From Shinisaurus crocodilurus (lineage: Eukaryota > Chordata > Lepidosauria > Squamata > Shinisauridae): a stretch of DNA of 64,000 bases. Each line of letters starts with the position of its first letter. The first letter of the stretch is position 1. The notes under the pieces were generated by a model, which saw nothing but the letters and a program-made list of their open reading frames with translations, did not search any database and was not told where the DNA came from. Shown here one piece after another: positions 43,703 through 53,861 of this stretch. The stretch spans positions 105,895,858 through 105,959,857 of the forward strand of contig CM037877.1 of the NCBI GenBank assembly GCA_021292165.1. The letters run 5' to 3'. Both the position numbers and the translations under genes were made by a program.

Positions 43703-43866
43703 TTCATAGGATCATAGAGTTGGAAGAAGGGGCCTACAAGGCCATCAAGTCCAACCCCCTGCTCAATGCAGGAAACTAGAGGAGGGGTCTCCCATCCAAG
43801 TAATAACCAGGCCTGACCCTGCTTAGCTTTCCACGCTCAGACAAGCTGAGCCAGCGTGAGCCACAG
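43703..43866 (-). mobile_element. 5S rRNA-headed SINE with CR1 3' tail, longest copy
   Basis: On the minus strand the head reads GTCTGAGCGTGGAAAGCTAA, then GCAGGGTCAGGCCTGGTTAT, then TACTTGGATGGGAGACC. These correspond in order to the box A, intermediate and box C promoter regions of 5S rRNA. After the TCCTCTAGTTTCC junction comes the CR1 tail TGCATTGAGCAGGGGGTTGG. The 5' region upstream of the head (GGCTCACGCTGGCTCAGC) no longer matches 5S well. It is a retroposon, not a working 5S gene. Confidence 0.88.
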
Positions 43867-45191
43867 GCGTGTATTCAAATAACACATGATGTGTATTTGT
43901 GATAATGGACAGACCAGGAGTTCGGTTCCATCTTAACTGCCAAGGCTCAGTAGCTGGAGGAAGAGAAAGATCAGCTGGGCTCTTGCTTTGCCCACCTGCT
44001 AGAGCTTCAGTGGCCACCCTGACTCTCTGCCCAGACCTTTCCAGCCAACAGAAATCCCATCTTCATTTCCAGGGCCCAGCAGCTGGAAGAAAGTAGGAGA
44101 TTAGGCTGGTTTTGATCCCCCGCCAGATTCCCAATAGCTGACCTTCTGTTGCCTGCTATCCCATCCAGTCAGTAGAAATCCATATTGAATGCCAGCGCTC
44201 CATGGGTAGCTGCCTACAGGAAACTCATTGAAGGTACTCAAACAGCAGGGAATGAAGCTGGCTGCAGAATCATTGTAAGGAAAAACACAGGAAGAAGATG
44301 CACTGAGCATCAGAGAAGGGGTAGAGCCTTAGCTTACCACAGAAACATTCACTGCATGATTTAATTTTAATTTCATGAATTCATTTCCAAATTAATGCAG
44401 AACACCAGAAATTAACAAAGAGATGTTAGTATCTGGGTTGAAACGATAAGACACACAATGATATTGAAATCAACACAACATCCTTTCCTTGTCTCATTCA
44501 TATTTCACCTAACCTGATCTGCAGATGTAGCTCACAAATTGTTTCCAGCTCAGACTGTGATGCCCATCAGATTTTGTCGTAGCCATAGCCAGCTTCAGGA
44601 GTCAGCTCTGGAGGCTCCAGGCCCTGCTTCTCCTCCTCCTTGCTGTCTCTGACTGTTCAACAGTCAAGAGTTCAACTCTTGGAGGATGCAGACAGTTCCA
44701 GGAGAGAGTAGCATCCTCTTGCCTTCCGCTCTCCCTCTGGGTGGTTATATGGATTGGGTCCAGAGGGAGCAGGCAAGCAAATTGGCAGTCATGAAGAGGT
44801 GGTCTGCCCACTTGGGGAGGAGGGCCCACTGAGGCCATCTTGTCCAAGGGCACCCCAAAAACTGGCACACTGGCTGCAGCCATGGGATCCCCTTTTCAAA
44901 CCATAGGCTGGCCAGGTGTCCTTCATTACAGAGGGCAGTCCTCTATTTTGCAGAGCTGGCAGAGGAGAGTCCCGTATTTGAAGGTGTCCCTATTTTGAAG
45001 GGTTGCCCAGTCCAAGTCCAGTTTAAAGATATAGAACCCCATGAAGGGAGAAAAGCAGGAGGCCTTGACGCTGCCCATCCACAGTTAGCACCTGGACAGC
45101 AGACTGAGCAGCCACACAGGTCACTTCATCAGTCTTCTTGACTATAGATGAGATGGATTGCCTTTTTGCCTTTCTATGTAAATTATAATTG

Positions 45192-45225
<34 letters not shown>

Positions 45226-46405
45226 TGCATAGGCAAATATTACACAAATTGTGTCCTCTCTCTTGTCCTCTTTTTGGGTGATGCAGTCCTTTTTTTGGCA
45301 ATGTGTAAGTGGACACCCCAATCCCATGTGGCTGGGGTCTGCTAGTGATGGACGAACTGAGCCCATTGTAATTAGTAATTTGCTCACTGACTCACAAGAC
45401 TCCAGTGAAAGTTCTCTGTTATCATGAAATGCAGCTTGGGAATGGGCGGGTGTGTGCAATGTGTGGTTCTCTTCCACCCTGTGCATCATGACAGCAGTCC
45501 TTCTCTGATTGGCTGTTATCACTTGTGCTTTGTTTACAGCAGGGGTGAAGCCACTGTAGGCAGAGGCAGCAGTTGCAGAAGCAGAGCAAGCATGAGCAGA
45601 AGCAGCAGTGTTGCCTGTGGTGTGTTGCTTTTTTAAACTGTTAAACTGATTGTTTCCTTTGGCAAAGGGTGGCTAAGAAAGCAGTCCCATGCCCCCTAGA
45701 TGGCATCTGAGAGGCCGTAGGATGCTGGGGATTCCTTCCCTCAAGGCCGTAGACAGAGCGACAACCTTGAAGGGGGGATGGGTCTTGTAGCTGGAGCTGG
45801 GGAGGGTTGGGGGGAAGCCCCCTAAATTTTCTCTACCCTCTAATATTTTTCATGAACAAATAATTTAAAAAAAACAGTTTACAATTTTGTCTTTAAAAGT
45901 CCTGGAAACCAGATGAACTGCCCCCCTTCTTTTTTGGTGTCCCCTGCCCAGAACTCTTAGGCTGGCTATGGGTCTGGGGTGGGGATCTGAGCAGGGATTG
46001 GAGCCCACCATCTAACGGGTGTCAGTCCTGTAGGATTGCACCCTAAAAGGCTGAATTTAATAATTCCATGCACATGCACTGCAATTTGCAACAGGCCCTT
46101 TTCATTTTCTTTGGAAATAAAAGGGTTTCAGCAACAAACATCTGAGCATGAGTAAAGATGGTAGAGTTTGGCTACTTACTCGTGCCACTGCACAGGTGCA
46201 GAAAATTTAAAATAATTCATGATAAATCTTAGTTAGAATTACAAAAACATTAAAGTCTGTCAGATCCAGGTCAGGGATTGTTATATATTCAAAAATTACC
46301 AATGTATTAGATTCAGCCTAGGAACTGACTCATTTTTAGTTTCAGTGGCATCAATAGTCTGGATATGAGTGAGGCAACCATGTGGTCAGGGCCAATGATG
46401 TAGGC
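43867..46405. other. Intergenic stretch, nothing recognised
   Basis: Only an (AT)n array (45197-45225) stands out. Short frames on both strands are unsupported. Confidence 0.4.
45197..45225. repeat. (TA)n microsatellite
   Basis: About 14 TA units. Confidence 0.95.
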
Positions 46406-46545
46406 CAGGAGTGGAGAACCTGTGTGGCCCTCCAGATGTGGTTGGACTTCAACTCTGATCACCACCAGCTACCATGGCCGATGATCACAGATGATAGGAG
46501 TTGTAGTTCAGCAATATCTTGAGGGCCACAGGTTCCCCACCCCTG
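46406..46545. mobile_element. hAT-like MITE, diverged
   Basis: CAGGAGTGGAGAACCTGTGT at left pairs with the inverse of CAGGGGTGGGGAACCTGTGG at right. The flanks ATGTAGGC and ACTTAGGG agree at only five of eight positions, consistent with age. Confidence 0.78.
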
Positions 46546-46634
46546 ACTTAGGGATTTCCCCATGGAATGGGCATCCTGGTAATTGTATCATTCAGATGCA
46601 GCCCCCACCTTGTGGAACAGCCTCACACACTCAG

Positions 46635-47064
46635 TAGGGATGTTGGAGGAATCTGCAATGCAATGGACTCAAGTGAGCTCGAATTCCTAAGAATCTGACC
46701 TGTGGATTCCGCAGCAGAATGACTGTTCCAAATTCGTGCAGATTCTGCGGACTTGCAGAGCATTTAATATTTTTTTTTACATAACTTTATGCAGATTTAG
46801 TCATAGAAGAATATGTAAAATAAAATAAAAAATCACCAACCAAAAATGCACATTTCCCTCATAGACTAAAGTGTGAAAATATTCATGGGGGGGGGGGATT
46901 TGCGTATTTGGGGTGTGTGTGCGCATTTTTGGAAGTGCAAATTTGCGCAACTCCAAAATTTGCGCAAAATCTGATTCCATCCGCGAGCGGACGATGGAAT
47001 GAAAGGTGCCTGACGAACTGTGAAAAGTAGACCAAACAGATTTTACAACATCTGTATATCCCTA
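46635..47064. repeat. Dispersed repeat family A, copy with both termini
   Basis: It starts TAGGGATGTTGGAGG and ends TGTATATCCCTA, giving short inverted ends. The interior has AAATGCACATTTCCCTCATA and GTGCGCATTTTTGGAAGTGC-type motifs, with a G run at 46888-46897. It may mark the true ends of the family. Confidence 0.55.
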
Positions 47065-47369
47065 GATCATACACAGCTGTAGCTACAGCTGAAGGTCCCC
47101 TGATCATCAACACAACAAAACCCAAAAAACTATCTCCTTTAATATTCCCCACCATTGCCAATATTTCTTCTCAAATATTTTCTTGAAGTTTAACCTTCTT
47201 CCAAATTCTAATGAAAAAGGTTTCCACTTTCCCAAAAGCAAACTGACCATATCGGCTGTACCTGCCTTCCAATAAAAGTCTGAAATAAGTAAGTTTATTC
47301 ATAGTCACGTTTTGTCCAATTTATCTTCTTTTTATTTGCATTATGGTGCGTTGTTCCTTATATATATAT

Positions 47370-47404
<35 letters not shown>

Positions 47405-47654
47405 GCCTGTTGCAAGACATTTTAACTTACCTGCACATAGTCTCTCGGATTTACAGTTGCTTGCTTCCAGTTGAACAAAGGACACTGACATGCTTGACAA
47501 AAAGGAAAACTTATGGATCTACAGACTCAGAACTCTTAGTCCGTATGGCCTTAATCTGGAGGACAATTCATAAGCTTTATACCGCTCACACTTCTAGCTT
47601 TTTTCTCCTTAGGAATTTTCATCTCCCAGCATTCCAAACAGCCACCCTTGGTAT
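47065..47654. other. Intergenic stretch, nothing recognised
   Basis: It holds only the (TA)n(GA)n array at 47361-47400. Confidence 0.4.
47361..47400. repeat. (TA)n(GA)n microsatellite
   Basis: About six TA units then about fourteen GA units. Confidence 0.93.
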
Positions 47655-47835
47655 CCATTTATTTATTTTATTTCATTTTTATACTGTCCAATAGCCGAAG
47701 CTCTCTGGGCGGTTTACAACATTTAACAAGACAGTCCCTGCCCACAGGCTTACAATCTAAAAAGACACGACACACAAGGGAAAAGGAATGGGGAAAGAAG
47801 AAGGGGGAATATTAATTCATCCTTCTGGCAGGGCT
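47655..47835 (-). mobile_element. L2-like LINE/SINE 3' end, second copy with 3' UTR
   Basis: TTTATTTATTTTATTTCATT tail, then ATAGCCGAAGCTCTCTGGGC, AACAAGACAGTCCCTGCCCA and GGCTTACAATCTAAAAAGAC. It matches 19231-19415 block for block. Confidence 0.75.
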
Positions 47836-47931
47836 GGTGGATCCATTTAACATCACAGCTACTGGTGAGGGAGGAAGCTGAAATGTTTAGCTCTAAGTAT
47901 ATTTTAAAATTACTCTGTTAGTAGATCTATA

Positions 47932-47951
47932 GTGTGTGTGTGTGTGTGTGT
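47932..47951. repeat. (GT)n microsatellite
   Basis: About ten GT units. Confidence 0.92.
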
Positions 47952-48237
47952 TCCCTGGGGCAGCAGACTCTGGCCTCATCTATCGGCCAGAGAACCAAGG
48001 GCCACTGGGAGGCTGCACCCCATGCCTCCCAGGATTAACATCATGGCAAGAGGGAGACCAGCCTGGCCCGATACATCAGCCAAAGAAGGAACAGCTGCAG
48101 GGAGCTTGTTTTGCCCTTCCCTGCCAGAAACAAAAAAGAAAAAAGAAAAGAAAAATCCGTAAGAACCTTGTAACTAAGAACTGGTACCTGCGTTTTGCTT
48201 TCTTCCTCCTCCCTCCCTATCCTATTTCCTTTTCTGT

Positions 48238-48322
48238 CATGTCTTTTAGATTGTAAGCCTGAGGGCAGGGACTGTCTAATATTAATCTTTGTAAGCCACT
48301 CTGGGAGCCTTTTCTGGCTGAA
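48238..48322 (+). mobile_element. L2-like LINE/SINE 3' end, plus-strand fragment
   Basis: TTTTAGATTGTAAGCCTGAG, then GGCAGGGACTGTCT and TTTGTAAGCCACTCTGGGAG. This is the inverse of the 47655 family 3' UTR, here on the plus strand, without a clean tail. Confidence 0.6.
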
Positions 48323-48327
48323 GATGC

Positions 48328-48356
<29 letters not shown>
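48328..48356. repeat. (CA)n microsatellite
   Basis: About 14 CA units. Confidence 0.95.
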
Positions 48357-48358
<2 letters not shown>

Positions 48359-48948
48359 CATATATATGTACAAATAGATCATTTAAAATACCGTACCCAC
48401 AATTCTATCATGTTTCTTTAAGCAATTAAATCACATACTCTGAGTACCATATAAAAGTCGAGTTTTGCCACCCACAGGGCATATAATGCATCTTGTGCCT
48501 GTCTCTGCAGACCTGGAGCCTGGATGATGCCAGTTCCAAGATGTACAGTGTCAGTGACTGCAAGAGATATTTAAAGATATTGACTAGGGGGAGGAGAGGG
48601 GAGCCATAAAGCACAGCAGCCCTCCTGAGAGGCCTTCCTCTGCAGCGGTGTCATCCAATGCCCTTTGGATTGCTAATGCCAAAACAAACAAATCACCTGC
48701 TTAAGTAGGGTTCAGTGTGCAGAGCAGTGCTAAAGTACCATTATTTAAAGATGTTAGTGGGAGGCATAGCTTCTTATTCAGCCATGAAATTGAAATGAGC
48801 CTCTGAAAGGGGAGAGCTAAGCAGGCTCTGTTAAATAGCAGGGTTTATGCAAGAACATCTTAGGATGGTTTGAAATGTTTTTTGATAACAGCGCGGGCTA
48901 GGCCGAGACAGTCTCGTGAGGAAAGGACATGATCTGGGATGAAGAAAG

Positions 48949-48949
<1 letters not shown>

Positions 48950-48984
<35 letters not shown>
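48950..48984. repeat. (CA)n microsatellite
   Basis: About 17 CA units. Confidence 0.95.
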
Positions 48985-48986
<2 letters not shown>

Positions 48987-49351
48987 GGCAGGACTTTGGG
49001 GGCCTTCCATGCTTGGGCCAGCCTTTCGCAGATGTTGCAAGTGAAAGGGCCCAAGTTCATACCAAACATTAAGTGCCTCGACACCCATTGAACACAGCCA
49101 ATTCGGACAATGAGCCAAAATTCCTACTTGGCCCCAAATAGGCGGCCAGCAAAGCCCACACTGCTCACAGGGAAGGAGGGAGGGAGCAGAAAAGCAAAGA
49201 GGCCGAGGGTGGGGTCCCCAGGGCTAATATCTCCCTGTAAGCCTCACCCCTACAGGCCTACACAGCAACGCATGCCAGTCATGCAGTCCAGACGCTCAAC
49301 TTCCCCCACCCCCCACACACAACAGTCTCCGTGCTCCTAGCTACGCCGCAG

Positions 49352-49475
49352 GAGTGGGGAAAGTTCATTGCTGGCCTACTGCTCCCATAATCCTGGACCA
49401 CTGGCCATGCTGATTGGGGATGATGGGAGTTGTAGGGCAACATCATATGGGAACTCAAGGTTGGGAAAGGCTTTA
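49352..49475. mobile_element. hAT-like MITE, diverged relative of 15825
   Basis: GGCCTACTGCTCCCATAATC, then the GATGATGGGAGTTGTAGGGC centre, and AACTCAAGGTTGGGAAAGGC at right. The ends pair only loosely. Confidence 0.55.
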
Positions 49476-49752
49476 GACTCTAAAGAACTGATAGGGATGT
49501 CACTGTTCTGGTTTTTTTTTTTGCATTCAGGAACGGTGAGCCAGCCTGAGCTAAAGACTAACTAGCAAAATGTCTTAGAGGGCTTTGCATACCTCTAGAT
49601 TGCCCCCAAGTATTGCCTAAATGAGGCAGCCTCTTGGGGTTCCCCAGAAGGCCACATCTCTTCCTCTGGCCCCACCCCCTTTCCCCCAGTCACTGGTCAT
49701 TGGGTGGCATCCTGGGTGTTGGACATTTCCCCCCATTCTAAAAGGTTGAAGT

Positions 49753-49974
49753 CAGGGGAGGCTGGTGATGACTCCTGTGTCAGTGGGGCTTCTTATCCAT
49801 TGTATCTTTTAGTTTGAGCTTTATAGGAGCAAGCTATCCATGGCACTGAACTCCATTCCCAAAATAGGTTCAGCACCATGGAGAACCATGGATACCTCCT
49901 ATAAAGCTCAAACAAAGAGATGAAAAATGGATAAGGAGCCCCACCACGGGCACAGGACTCACCAGCCTCCACTG
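49753..49974. mobile_element. Foldback MITE (CAGGGGAGGCTGGTG family)
   Basis: CAGGGGAGGCTGGTGATGAC at left, inverse of CAGTGGAGGCTGGTGAGTCC at right. The arms meet around CCCAAAATAGG. The flanks GTTGAAGT (49745-49752) and GTTGAAAT (49975-49982) agree at 7 of 8. Same family as 29241. Confidence 0.9.
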
Positions 49975-50944
49975 GTTGAAATGCCTCTCCTACGGGCTTC
50001 ATTACTGGCAATAAAAGCTTTAAGCTGAAATATGTTGGCTACATTGACCCCACCCCTTTTGCCTTTGGCCAGCTCCACCACTGGAATGCCTAAGGGCTTC
50101 TCCAGCATGATATTTGGCCCTCCGAATGAATGAAAGCGGCTCTGCAACCCCCTGGCCTAAATGAACAAGTTTTCAGGCAGACACGGAGCTTCCTGATGGA
50201 GCAAAATGTCTGAAGAATTTCTAGGGAAGCAAAGAGGTTTGGATCAAACTAGCAAAATTCCTCAAACCCCCCCCCCCCCTTCTAGGTTGCCAGCAATTTT
50301 CATCTAAAGCCAAATTTGAAGGAAACGAGGAGGTTGCTGCTTGTGCAAAAGAGGTAATTTTAAGAATTACTCCTAAAGGAATTTGAAGAAGGCTTATGCA
50401 ATTTCTCAGAGGGGTTTTTGCACATCCTTAATAAAGTCTCAACACCTTAGAGGGTACCACTTTCTTCCTGCCAAAGGAGCTAATATTACGCTAACTGTGT
50501 GTGTGCCTTGATACAAGGGGAGAGTGGAAAAGCCCAGAATGTAATATTACCGTCTGTAGATGTCAGCTTCCTTCCTGAGAATCTCTCACCTCTCATCTTT
50601 TGAAAAGGGCATGTTTCTAATTCTAGCCTCTATGTTTGCAATGATATGCTTGAAAACTTGTAGGGCAATTCCAGGTTCATGCGCAAAAGGGTGGCTTTCA
50701 AGCCCTGTGTAGCTCCTTGCCCTTTGCCCTGTCTAGCCGAAGCAGAAGAACTTATGCAAACTGAGAGAAATCATGTGCATTTTCTGAATATGCATATATT
50801 ATACAGGTTAAAGAATTTGCATTTTGTTGTCATGGAATCTGGGTTGCTTTAATTTGGCACAGTTCTTCTTTTTCCATTTTTTTTTTTTAAATTTAAGCAA
50901 GCCTGTCAAGTACTGACACATTAAACTCCTTCTAATTCTTTCAG
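49975..50944. other. Intergenic stretch, nothing recognised
   Basis: A C run lies at 50267-50278. 50180-50430 may be an old repeat ending GCACATCCTTAATA. No gene. Confidence 0.4.
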
Positions 50945-51205
50945 TACTGCATTTCTATCCCACCTTTCTTCCTCAATGAAACTCCTCAAGGCAGTTTACA
51001 TGATTCTCATCCTCTCCCTGCTTATCTTCACAACAACCTAGTGGTGTAGAGCAGTGTTCTCCAACCTGGAGTCCCCAGATGTTTTTGGCCTACAACTCCC
51101 AGCATGCCCCAGCCAGCTATGCTGGCTGGGGCATGCTGGGAGTTGTAGGCCAAAAACATCTGGGGACCCAAGGTTGGAGAACACTGGTATAGAGGCTGAG
51201 AGGAA
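50945..51205 (-). mobile_element. tRNA-derived SINE (Sauria/Squam1-like), interrupted by a MITE
   Basis: TTTCTATCCCACCTTTCTTC, then ATGATTCTCATCCTCTCCCT and TTCACAACAACCTAGTGG lead to a MITE at 51052. The SINE match resumes as ATAGAGGCTGAGAGG beyond it. The tRNA-like head is not present. Confidence 0.7.
51052..51186. mobile_element. Palindromic hAT-like MITE, 135 bp, inside a SINE
   Basis: CAGTGTTCTCCAACCTGGAG at left pairs with the inverse of CAGTGTTCTCCAACCTTGGG at right. The inner arms (GGCCTACAACTCCCAGCATG) are near-perfect. The flanks GTGTAGAG and GTATAGAG agree at 7 of 8. Confidence 0.92.
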
Positions 51206-51271
51206 AAGGGTAATGCATAGGACCCACATATGTTGTGCTCCAGGCATCCTGCAGGGGGCTCCGTTTTGCAT

Positions 51272-51401
51272 CAGCCTTGTCCAACCTGGTGCCGTCCAAA
51301 TGTTTTGGAGTTTGACTCCCATCAGCCCCAGTCAACAATGGTGAGGAATTCTGGGAGTTGTAGTCCAAAACATCTGTAGGCCACCAGGTTGGGAAAAGCT
51401 G
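51272..51401. mobile_element. hAT-like MITE, relative of 43496
   Basis: CAGCCTTGTCCAACCTGGTG at left and the inverse of CAGCTTTTCCCAACCTGGTG at right. The inner TGTTTTGGAGTTTGACTCCC pairs with GGGAGTTGTAGTCCAAAACA. No clear TSD. Confidence 0.85.
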
Positions 51402-53128
51402 GCGTAGAGTATAAACAGCCTCAGTGTAAGTCTTTGCTGCTACCACCACTCTAGGTGGTCTGCTCCAGAATTTAATCCCTCCAATGGCTAGAACCTAGCT
51501 GACTTAAATTTATCACTGGAGTATGTATATGTATTTGTTGCTTATGCCAATGTTCTCTTTTAAATAACTCACCCACTCGGTTCCAAGACACACGTTGATT
51601 CTGCGTTTGTTTTCATTATATCTTTGTATATATGGCATCAAGGGCTGTTTATTTCCCCCCCAAGGTAACCTGATTACCACCATTCATAATCTCAAATGCC
51701 TCATCCTTTACACTGGGGGTTGAGGCTTAGACAACTGCAGATACTAATAGCTTATCGTATGTGAGCAAATAAATGCCCGGTGCTTATATTTTTAGCAGAG
51801 CTCCCTTGGTAACAGTAATTCAGGAAGCGGAGTTGAATTGAGCAGGAGTGCTGAGTCCAACTTCTCTGCTTGCTATGCCCATCTCATGTGTTATTTAAGA
51901 GGTGATCCTAAGAGGTGTTGCGCTATCTGTGCTGTGGTCAGTGCAAGTACCAATGTGCCTGAAATGCTTCTGAGGGCCAAAACAGAAATGACTTTAAATC
52001 CGCATCTAGCAGCTACGTCTCCCCACATTTTCCCCTTAGAGTAGGTGCAGTCCCTGCCAATCCAGATCTTAAAAGCCCTCTACCCCCCATTCTAGGGTCC
52101 TGATCTGAACTGGGGCCCCTATGCTTACTCTAAAGTAAAAATGAAAGCAAGGTGTAGCTGCTAGTAGGTACTGTTTGTTTTTGGCCCTAAAAGTTGCATA
52201 AAAGGAAGAATTTCACCTGGTGAAATTTTACCATGTTTGGGGGTGGGGCACTTTTGCCTGTGTATGTGTTTGTTTCTTTTGAGGTGGGAATAGTTTATGT
52301 CTGTGTTCCTTTGTTTGGTGGGTAGTTTTGCCTGTGTGTATGTTTGTTTGGGGGGGGGGGGTTTGTGGGTTTTTTTGTTTTTTTTTTGTAGTTTTGCCTA
52401 TTTGTGTGTATCTTTTGAGGATAGAGCTGGACTGGCCTATGTGTGTGCTTGGATTTTATGTGGGTAGTTTTGCCCATGTGGTTTCTTTTCGGGGGGATTG
52501 TCTGAGTGTCACCATTTTGGAATTTGCTTCATTACATGTGGGCATTCATGCATTCATTCATTCACTCACTCACAAGCTGCCTTTTAGAGCAGATGCCCTC
52601 ACAAAGCGGCTTCCATCAAAGAGTTAGGATACAATTATACATAAAAAAATGAAGCATTTACAAAAATAATCATAAAAACAGTATATAATCACAGAAATTA
52701 TCCAAAGCCATAAAAATAACAGTATCAACCAACTTGAAATCATTTAGAACCAGCAGAGCTACAGTATAAGACTGGGGAAATGGCATTTAAACCAGTAAAA
52801 TCAATAGGATCACAGAACTTATTTGTACCATAATCATTGCAGTAATACACAGAATTATTATTATTCATAATAATAATGGGTTAGATCCAGATTTAGGTGC
52901 ATGCAACTGGACTGGTTGAAGTGGGCTTTCCCACCCCATCCTCCCCATGGCAGCCCCTCAAAAATACACAGAGGGTCAGGTGAGTTGTGATTTGGCATTT
53001 GGGGCACAGACACAATATTTGCCTCATACCAGTTCTCTGAGGATGTTAACTGTCCTTTGTAATTCGTTGGCTCCCAGAGAAGCTATTTTGTGACTAGGAA
53101 AACCCACATGGCAGCCATTTTGTGCAGT
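51402..53128. other. Intergenic stretch with a degenerate minisatellite
   Basis: It holds the G/T-rich repeat at 52250-52500. 52870-52990 resembles 42965-43090 (unnamed repeat). No gene. Confidence 0.45.
52250..52500. repeat. Degenerate G/T-rich minisatellite, period about 66-75 bp
   Basis: A TTTTGCCTGTGTGTATGTTTG-like start recurs near 52253, 52325, 52391 and 52466, usually preceded by GTAG. The plus strand is strongly G/T-biased. Confidence 0.65.
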
Positions 53129-53252
53129 TTCATAGATTCATAGATCATAGAGTTGGAAGAGGCCTACAAGGCCATCAAGTCCAACCCCCTGCTCAATGCA
53201 GGAAACTAGAGGAGGGGGTCTCCCATCCAAGTAATAACCAGGCCTGACCCTG
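53129..53252 (-). mobile_element. 5S rRNA-headed SINE with CR1 3' tail, copy 3
   Basis: On the minus strand CAGGGTCAGGCCTGGTTATT, then ACTTGGATGGGAGACCCCCT, the same TCTAGTTTCC junction and TGCATTGAGCAGGGGGTTGG. It is 5'-truncated within the 5S head. The CR1-type end has three TCTATGA-like units. Confidence 0.85.
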
Positions 53253-53861
53253 TTCTCAGATTGCCAAATGTGCCACAGCCACAGGTCCAAAAATGGGTTG
53301 TAGAGCCATGAGTTAGCATACCTTAAATGTTGCACACTGGGAGAATAAAGCAATAAAGGTAAATTGTACCTTCTATACCAAAGCTCCATTAATTTCCCCC
53401 TCCTTTCTGATATATCTCTGCTCTGTCCTCGAATCATGTTTTTCAAGTCTAACTTCCTAGTTCTCAATCTTCTCTTTCCAAGGCCAAAGAAATTCTGCCT
53501 TTGGAATCTTTCATTCTTCCTCTCTCAAGATGTTTTTTTGACACACAGAATCAATGGCAATTTGTGCCTACACAGAGTAAAACAAGATGATAAAGCTGCA
53601 TCGCAAATAATGTAAACAAGGCAGTCCCGGAGAGGTAAGGATGAATTGCAGCCTGCCTGGTGATAGATCACTGCCATGCTATTAGCGCTATATCAAAAGT
53701 CCTGTCATGCTAGTGAAGTAAGATCAGGGTTTACATTGCCATAATGCTGTTTCTTGAACTCACTGGAAATGTTTGCTTTCCCCTCACCCTTCACTGTAGC
53801 ATTTCAGGTGGTTCAAGGACAGATGCCACTACCCTCTCACCCTAAAAAAAACCTCTCTAAG
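53253..53861. other. Intergenic stretch, nothing recognised
   Basis: No supported gene or repeat. Confidence 0.4.

Noticed and set aside
43703..43866. A 5S rRNA gene
   Set aside because: Only the internal promoter part of 5S is present, diverged and fused to a CR1 tail in three copies. It is a SINE.
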